In this document: positions 56,917 to 64,000 of the stretch, one piece after another | Position numbering within the stretch: position 1 is the first letter of the stretch | How the letters are laid out: each line of letters opens with the position of its first letter | NCBI GenBank assembly: GCA_948474755.1 | Contig: CAOLHI010001154.1 | Span: 62,001 to 126,000 of the forward strand | Length of the DNA stretch: 64,000 nucleotides | From: Ctenosaura bakeri | Taxonomy: Eukaryota > Chordata > Lepidosauria > Squamata > Iguanidae | Direction of reading: 5' to 3' | Position numbers and translations under genes: made by a program | Notes under the pieces: model-generated | Seen by the model: only the letters and a program-made list of their open reading frames with translations | Told to the model about the DNA's origin: nothing | The model's database searches: none

Positions 56917-57701
56917 GTTACCCTGTATATTGGGGGTCCCGGGAGGGGCGCCTGAATAACCAAATAAAAACACAAGATCGGGAAATTAAACTCGAGCACT
57001 CTCTTAAGCTAATGAGAGGCAGGGTAACTTTAGCTACACTATATGTAATCAGCCCTTTTACACTATGTCTACGGCTTCAGGTCAGAGAGCGTAGCCAGAC
57101 AAATTTTAAAGTAACAAAAATAACATTTATTGAGGGCAAGCAACATAAAAGACACGACATACACTAACTGACTGAGAAATAGAAATGGAGAGCTTTGGGG
57201 AATGGGTAATATGACACCTGGTCTCGTAGTCCTGGAGAGAAGCTGGGGTTGCAGGGAAGAAAGCTCAGCGTGGTTCACTGATGGGAGCTCACTGGACAAA
57301 CCGACAGCAAGGCTGGATGAAACTCAGGAGCGATCCGAGGAGGACTTGAAAATGGGGACCTTTTATAGGGTGGATTTTACCTACAGGCTATGCCATGCTA
57401 GGTGAGAACAAAGGAAATTTGGAGCTGGACAAAGGAGTTGGAAAAGGTCAGGTTTTGCATGATGGGCTTAGCGCTGGATGACAATAGTATGGCCAGTATG
57501 CAAATGGCCCAACATAAAGGAATGGCTCGACCCATGGCCGTGCATCTTTGTAAAGATTCGCATTGAGCAAAGCCGGTTTGCAAGAAGGTTTTTCCCTAAA
57601 GCATCGGAGAGGCTTAACTTGCCTGCCTGCCTGAGGTTTGGAATGTATAACCATTAATGGCTGCGCCCAATACATGCTTGTCCGGTGGACCTCTGCAAAC
57701 A
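56917..57701 (-). mobile_element. Solo LTR of an endogenous retrovirus (boundaries approximate)
   Basis: The minus strand has a TATA box CCCTATAAAAGGTCCCC (about 57354-57370) and, about 240 bases later, an AATAAA signal (57124-57129) followed by T/G-rich sequence, then a C/G-rich end (CGCCCCTCCCGGGACCCCC). No internal retroviral genes follow on either side. The outermost TG...CA ends and the target duplication could not be fixed. Confidence 0.55.
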
Positions 57702-57769
57702 CGTGGAGTAGGGTGGCAGAGAAAGGTCAAGTAAAGGCCAAATTATTTGATATCAAAAGGATATCTAGT

Positions 57770-58650
57770 GCTCTCACCAGACATATCATAACCGTGATAA
57801 CAATCTCAGACTCAAGGTAACTTACAACAGTTATAAAAGAAACACAGCTAAACATCTACCAAATGCAAAAGTTGACAATATAAGTAAACTATGCATAATA
57901 TTAAAACCAGTTTTAAAAAAGCATAGTTATTAAAAAACAAACAAAATACAGTTAGGCAGTACAGCAGAGTTCTGCTAGAGCCAGTCATCTTGAGCAGACA
58001 GTCTTCAAAGTCCTGTTGAAATAAGTAAGTAATTAGGTAAATAAGTAAGCAAATAAATAAATGTCTTAACCAGTCCACAGAAAGGTAGCAAAGAGGCAGT
58101 CACGTAGGGATGTGGGCACAGGAGAGGCAATTTGTCCTGAGCAGCAATGTTTCTGGGGCGTCCTGGCCCATAGCCACACCCCCGAGCACAGTGGCCACAC
58201 CCCTTGCTCCGTAGCTCTGCTGCCTCCCGCCCCCCCCTCCACACACTCCAAGCTCTGCCACTGCAAAGAGGGTGCTAGTCTAACTACTCTCAGGAGGAAG
58301 TTTCAGTGCTTGGAGCAGCCACTAAGAAGACCCTCTCCCACATTCCCATCAGATGTATCTATGAGGATGATGAAACGGGGAGAAGGCCCTCTGCAGGGGA
58401 TACCAGAACATTAGCAAGATCATTTGGGAGAATACAGTCCTTCGGATAACCTGGACCTTAGCCACATAGGTCAAATCAGCCCTTTGAATTGTGCCCAGAA
58501 AATAAATGGTAGCCAGTTCAGCTGTGGCAACAAGGGAATTATGCACTCCTTGTAGCCAACCCCAGTTAATAGTCTGGCTGCAGCTCTCTGAACAAGCTGA
58601 AGTTTCACAACATTATTCAAAGTCAGCCCTTTGTAAAGAGTGTTACATTA
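57770..58650 (-). mobile_element. L2/CR1-type LINE 3' end, antisense
   Basis: The minus strand contains cttcagcttgttcagagagc, then tgcagccagac, and later gagagggtcttcttagtggc, both also present in the sense LINE at 37170-38899 (about 38258-38290 and 38530-38550). A TTTA/TTAC-rich tail lies at 58020-58065 in plus coordinates. A GC-rich segment at about 58090-58265 interrupts the similarity and may be another insert. Confidence 0.65.
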
Positions 58651-58707
58651 ATAATAACAAAGAAGCAGACACAAACTATGTGCTGAATCTAGACTTATAG
58701 GATAGGC

Positions 58708-58945
58708 TAATCTGTATGGTATAATGGTTTGAGTGTTGGACTAGAACTCTGAGAGGCCCGGGTTCAAACCCTTGCTCAGCCATTGAAATCTGCTGGGTGA
58801 CTTCAGTGAAGTTACACTCTCTCAGCCTGAGAGGAAAGCAATGGCAAACCTACTCTGAATAAATCTTGCCAAGAAAACCCTAGGATGGGGTCACCATTAA
58901 CTGAAATCAACTTAAAGGCATCATGAATATGAATCAACTTAAAGG
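58708..58945 (+). repeat. tRNA-derived SINE
   Basis: ctgtatggtataatggtttg starts the tRNA-like head; B box at cccgggttcaaaccctt; the body cttgctcagccattgaaatc and the tail with ggggtcaccattaactgaaa match the copy at 52028. Slightly rearranged at the 3' end. Confidence 0.82.
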
Positions 58946-60482
58946 TTTGGAATCTTGCCAGGTTTTTTAAAAAATTGACATTTGATCCCCAGGCACTGCC
59001 AATTTGTCCAAAGTGATGCAGCGTATATTAGTAAGAACTTTATAGGAAAGATTTCTTCTCGTTTTTTCTTAAGACACTATATGTGAAGAACACACGCCAG
59101 TTTGTGGTACTAGTCATCAGCCATCTATATGATAGGAAGAGCAACTGGCTTTGTGCCCCAGTTACAGCCTTCCATCCAGAGCTTGGAAAAGTTACTTCTG
59201 GAACTAGAAATCCCAGAATCCTCAACTTGTGGCCAGGGAAGACCACAGAATAATTTTTCTAAGCTCTGCCTCTATGTAACTGCATCCAGTTGTTCACTAT
59301 TGTAAATGAAATGCTTATTTCTCTTGGCCTGTTGACTAGTAAGGATGCTAAAGGAACAGAATTATCAGTGCATCCAAAAAAAATGAAGCTGCTAACTATC
59401 TTCAGTATGAACTACTTTATTTATGAGGCACATCCTGTGATTATTTGTGTATCAACACAGATGTGTATGCCCTAGAGGCCTATCTGTTGAGCTGTGGCTG
59501 AGCCTAATACTTGAAAGCTTTAGTCACTAAGTTTTAGCCTTACTAAGGGATTCTTCTATCTTCAGAATTAATTAATTAATAGTGTTACAATTTTTCACAA
59601 CTAGCTTTGAGCTAATGACTCTGAGATGGCCTAACTCGGGCATAGTTTTATAAGAACAGCAGTTCTCACATTGCCTGAATTCTCTCCCCCTTACCCCAAA
59701 AAGAACATGTTAGGATCTGCACTGAATCTGATTTCATGTCACCGAATATTAAATAATTTGATATATTTACAGGCTATTAAATATTTCAGCTGAATATAAG
59801 CACATCAGGAGCACTTTCTAGTTTATAAAACATAGCTTTGGTGACTTTTATTTCAGTTCTGTAACAGTTATTGTATATCATCAATTTCCCTAATGAATAA
59901 CCATTCTGATTTAAAACATATGAAACATGTGGAATTCTAATAAATACTTTCCCGCAATCCATTGTTTACTATTCTTGGTTACAAAAAGATAAGCCAAGAA
60001 CTTAGAAAGTGCAAGATGTTATATTCTGAATGTTGTCAAGGGCCAACGAATGTAATAGTAAAATAAACTCTTGGAAATGGGAAGCTGACAACACAGTTCC
60101 TGTTCAGCTGTGAAGATGCTGTCATCTGCCTTGGGAACCTTTGTGGGGCTGAAATACTAACAAGTAGTTATTACAAGGCATGTGTGTCATTTTCCTCTTC
60201 ATTATCAAGACCGGAAAGATAATCTTGGAAAGAGTCAAGGGAAACGGCACAGCAGAATCTTCCAGACTCATTGAGTGGATGTGACGGGAATAAATTGCTT
60301 CAGGATTCTGGCTCAAATTTCTTCCATCTACAGAATAGAGATAAATCATATTGTTCCCTGAAGGAAGTCTTTAGTGTTGATAGGCATTAAAAGTTGTGAA
60401 GTAGTTGGAGAGCTTAAAAATGCAAAAGAAGGACAGGCATGTAAAGCATTCTTCCTTTTTGAAAAAGTAAAATGGCAACTAT
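58946..60482. other. Intergenic, nothing recognised
   Basis: AT-rich; 59195-59235 contains a short MITE-like arm (gaaatcccagaatcctcaac). No gene. Confidence 0.5.
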
Positions 60483-60685
60483 GGCCATTTCTGCCCTACA
60501 TTGTTATAGTACTGTTATTCCACTTTCAGCATCCTGTGGAATTCTGGGGTTTGTAGTTCACTGAGGCCAAAGAGCTCTCTGGCTGAGAATTCTAAATACC
60601 CCTCCCTAAACAGCAAAGCCCAGGATTCCATAGGATGTTGAAAATGGAAGAATAGCTCTGTAACAGTGTAAGTGTGGAAATGGCC
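60483..60685. mobile_element. Palindromic MITE with TA flank, copy 3
   Basis: The left end is ggccatttctgccc; the right end gtgtggaaatggcc is followed by ta. The interior with atcctgtggaattctggggt and gcccaggattccataggatg forms the same palindrome as at 54012 and 14063. Confidence 0.8.
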
Positions 60686-62284
60686 TAGGTCTTATCTGCT
60701 GAATTGATTCTGACTAAATAGGATGGCCATATTCTCTGACTGAAGAACTTTCAGAGGACTTTGCTCTGATGGTGTTCTCTGATGAAAGTGCTTAAGACTG
60801 AGGTCTTTTCCAGCTGGATGTTCTGGACAGAAACCATTGAGCAGTGGTGCCCCCCTCATGTAAGCTGGTAAAGGACTGCGGGTGCTGAGTGTCTTCAGTC
60901 CCTGTATATCACAGGCAGACGTGTATAAATGAGATTGAAGAATAATGTTACGGTACAGGTGATATGCATATGGGTTGTGGAGACAAGTCCATCGTATTCT
61001 TCCTTGCACAAATGTAAACCTTACCATGTAGGGTTCTCAGAACTCTGGGCCTGGCCCTGAGTCTTAGGAATCTGATCCTTCCCCAGTTCTCAGGACCGGG
61101 GGCAGGAATCTCAGGGCAAGAGCACTGCCTTGAAAAAGTATCAATGTGTCTGTCTGTCTATCTGCATATGTATTACTGCGGGTTTGTCAACCTTCTTTCC
61201 TCCCCTTCTCAAACATCAGTAGCAATTGCTTTTAGGTTTGGAAATGGCCTAGGTCTTAGGTTTGGGTCTTGAAATCTCAGGACCTGAGTTGCTTCTAACC
61301 TGGTAACCTATCACTGTGCCAAAGAAATGATGGAAATACCAGAATACATAAGCCAAGAGTAATGCCTTACATTCTCCCTTCTTTCCTACACAGTCTTCAA
61401 TATGACACATAGGCTACAACCAAGATCTTTGCCCTTCTTTGGTTGCTGCTTGGTGGTAGCAGAAGGGAACCCTGATGACCAATCCAGATGTAATTTTGGC
61501 AGCCTCTTAATTAGACCTTCCAGCCTTAATCAAAATTTAAGCATTTAATCTCTTTGCTCTTGACCATGGTTAACACGACCAGTATTCCATCTTAAATAGA
61601 ATTTCAAGTTTTGGCCTTGGCCTGCATAAGTTATGTTGTGCCTAGTAGAACTAAACCCGACAGGCATTTGAACTGAACAGAACATTATTTAGATAGAACC
61701 ACAGCTATACACAAAGCAACAGGCAGTAGACCAAACAAAGCTGTTTAGCAAGTCTGTTAATAGAAGAACAATGCAACTGATAGCCCTTCTTAGTCTAAAC
61801 TGAAATACAACTCTAGGTTGGGAGCCTGGAAGTCAGCCACTCCAAATGTTCCTCTGATTTGTGCCACCTTGCTTACCCCCTTGCAGACAATTTTAGCTCC
61901 AAGAACTTGACCATAAGAACAAATGGCATCTGATCAATTGCAGACTGAAAGGTACAACCCTGTTATAATACAAATATAACAAATATCAGAGATGCTTGTT
62001 CATTTTCTCCATTTGCCCCAGTTCTGCAAAGCATTCAACTCTGTATAGGTATGCAGAAATGGAACAGAACAAGCTGGCCCCTTTTGCTCCTAGCTCTCCA
62101 GAGTGATGATTTTGCCTCTGCAAGGGGAAACCTGACCAATTCATGGGGTTACACTATCAAGCCCTACTTAAGGAAAAAACTTAATCTTCTTATTGGTGCC
62201 AATAATAAATATATGCACTGTTAATAAAGGGGGGTTGTATGCAAGAGAGGAAGAAATGGGTAAAGGAAATTCATAATCCTATGG
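60686..62284. other. Intergenic, nothing recognised
   Basis: 1.6 kb. A short TGTC/TATC run lies at about 61146-61165. No exon or named element. Confidence 0.5.
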
Positions 62285-62495
62285 TCCTTCTCTCTCTTTC
62301 TGTGTGTAAGTGCCTTCAAGTAGCCTGGTGACTTCTGGTGAACACCAAGGATTTCATAGAAAATCACTAAGTGGTTTTGCTATTTTCTTCCTCTGAAATA
62401 CATCCTGCAGTATTTGGTATGTGTTGGTGGTCTCCCATCCAAGTATTAGCCAAGCATGGCCCTACTTAACTTCCAAAATCTACTGTCTTTAGGGT
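62285..62495 (-). repeat. 5S-rRNA-derived SINE, antisense
   Basis: gtctcccatccaagtattag, then ccaagcatggccctacttaa, is the reverse complement of the 5S rRNA 3' half. The left part (gtgccttcaagtagcctggt) is the shared SINE tail. Same family as 6003-6182, opposite strand. Confidence 0.75.
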
Positions 62496-62869
62496 CCTTC
62501 TCCATCTACTCATTATGTTTATTGCCAGTGTTAGATCTAAATGTACCACAAGGTAGCTGATGGAGAAAGCTCATTGAAATACCAAATCATTGTCACTCAC
62601 AATAACTTCTCCATCTATGTATCACAAATAGAATGTCTTATATACATTGGGGGAAATTTCTCATGCAGTTTTAATGCAACTAAAATATTGTATATTATCT
62701 TCTCATATCAAGGGAAGATCTAAGGGATTACCCCAAGAGGGCTCCTTAACTCAGCAGGTGTTGTGGGAACCACAAACAGTGGGCAGCAAATCTGTCTGAG
62801 GGAATCAGTGATTCATCTTGCCCTCCTGTTGGCACTCACTTGAAAAGCTGGGAAGTTCTTTCAAAGACA

Positions 62870-63760
62870 TTGAGCTCATAAATCTTCTTTTTCTTTATCT
62901 AATCTCCATGTTTTAAACTATGTCTGCTAACATTTGGAATTAAAGGAAATTTTGGATCCAGCTGTGAAATTTTCTACCTGGTAAGCTGCCTTTCTTTTGA
63001 GAATAAAGACAGAAAGTACAAATAGAACTAGACAACATACAGTTTATAATAAAAAAAAGAATTAACAATATCTGAAAAGACTTAGTGACTTTTTAAATAT
63101 TGGATTTAAGAATTTTAAATATAGTTGCTCTATTAATTTTGAATTACAAGATGGAGACAGTGTGAGAAGCTTTACTTGTTTTGTTAAAAGGAGGCACCGG
63201 ATTGGACTGGACTGATCAAAGTTTAAAAATACTGATAAGTTCAGTTACTGTTTGTCAGATGCTTCAGTGCTAAATCTGGAGAAATATTTGTGTTCCAAGA
63301 GAAGAAAGGGAATTTCCGCCCCTCCCACAGAACAGCAGAGACAGTGCTTTATCAAGTAATGTTTGATGAAATAAGAGAAATATTTAAATAATATTTAACA
63401 AAATCATTGTAAAAGTTCCTTAGATAAGAGTTTGCAGCTTTAAAAGACAATGTATGTCCTGAACAAGCTGAGGAGAATGAAGCGTTGAAGCAAACATCAC
63501 AGAATCTGGATATGTTGAAGTTGAAAGATATATTGCCACAGGAAGGGAGTGAGGAAGGCTGTGTAACATGGGAAAATACAACCTTGACATCTGATATAGC
63601 CTCAATACTTGATAAAAAGTTTGGCAAGCAAGTGGACGGAGCAGAGACTACTATGATTGAGAATGCTGGAAGAGAGAAAGTATTTCTGAAGGTATAATAA
63701 CTGGCAATGTACCAGAGAGGAAGCAGAGATCACGATGGGATTAGGCTGTGGCAAAACACA
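62870..63760 (+). mobile_element. Possible LINE ORF1-like remnant
   Basis: An open frame runs from about 63434 to 63697 in one frame with a helical, charged product (EQAEENEALKQTSQNLDMLK, then LDKKFGKQVDG). The upstream sequence has no gene-like splice sites. The style resembles the 5' part of an L1-type element with its ORF1, but I cannot recognise it firmly. It could instead be an exon of an unknown gene. Confidence 0.3.
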
Positions 63761-63884
63761 TTCAAAGTATGTATTGCTAAATATGATATTTGTATTTTGT
63801 ATTTTAATTTGTATTTTGCCAGTATTTGGGAAACAAAAAACTCATGCTAAGATTAAGATAACATGGATGAAAAGGTGTTTAAAG

Positions 63885-63975
63885 CAGTGGTTCTCAACCT
63901 TCCTAATGCCGTGACCCCTTAATGCAGTTCCTCATGTTGTGGTGACCCCCAACCATAAAATAATTATAGTTATTT
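63885..63975 (-). mobile_element. hAT transposon end, SPIN-like
   Basis: Begins CAGTGGTTCTCAACCTTCCT, then aatgccgtgaccccttaatg, then ctcatgttgtggtgaccccc. This agrees with the reverse complement of the 3' terminus of SPIN, a horizontally transferred hAT family known from Anolis and several mammals. The match stops near 63975, where a TTTA run begins. The 8 bases before it are gtttaaag; the partner end is outside the window or missing. Confidence 0.65.
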
Positions 63976-63996
63976 ATTTATTTATTTATTATTTAG
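63964..63996 (+). repeat. TTTA tetranucleotide run
   Basis: Seven or so TTTA/TTAT units at the right edge of the window, next to the SPIN-like end. Confidence 0.75.
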
Positions 63997-64000
63997 TTAG

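Noticed and set aside
1..64000. CRISPR array, bacterial operon, phage or tRNA genes
   Set aside because: Sequence is a vertebrate genome with introns and interspersed repeats; no direct-repeat/spacer array or intact tRNA gene was seen.

Overview
The window is vertebrate nuclear DNA, most likely from a squamate reptile (lizard). The evidence is a low gene density, long AT-rich introns, clear GT-AG exons of a bHLH-PAS clock gene, and a repeat set typical of lizards: tRNA-derived SINEs, 5S-rRNA-derived SINEs of the Sauria type, L2/CR1-type LINE remains, palindromic TA-flanked MITEs and a SPIN-like hAT end. The species cannot be named from this sequence alone.

Positions 1 to about 42.7-43.2 kb hold one plus-strand gene, BMAL2 (ARNTL2), the paralogue of the circadian transcription factor BMAL1. 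Fifteen coding exons can be placed to the base. Joined, they give an uninterrupted frame of 589 codons plus stop, counted from the ATG at 1754. Exon 3 carries the bHLH basic region, exons 4-7 PAS-A, exons 8-10 PAS-B with its C-terminal extension, and exons 11-15 the variable linker and conserved C-terminal transactivation end. The first exon of the long isoform lies left of the window. Intron 11 is bounded by a GC donor rather than GT.

Intron 11 (23676-35775) contains a 10.4-kb gammaretrovirus-like endogenous retrovirus in antisense orientation (24137-34558). It keeps LTRs, a tRNA-Pro-type primer binding site, gag (matrix, PPPY late motif, capsid, one CCHC knuckle), pol (protease C-terminus, reverse transcriptase with YVDD, RNase H, integrase), a short env and a polypurine tract. 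It is broken by frameshifts and stops and looks composite: the two LTRs are strongly diverged, no target-site duplication is visible, part of the integrase core is present twice, the two integrase copies are separated by about 1 kb of GC-rich non-retroviral sequence with coiled-coil coding character, and the 3' end of a second LTR retroelement is lodged between the integrase zinc-binding and catalytic parts.

From about 43 kb to 64 kb I find no protein-coding gene. This is intergenic sequence with SINEs, MITEs, a solo LTR, an antisense L2-type LINE 3' end, a possible LINE ORF remnant near 63.5 kb and a SPIN-like transposon terminus near the right edge. I did not find a new multi-gene system. 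The most unusual object is the chimeric provirus with its captured coiled-coil patch.
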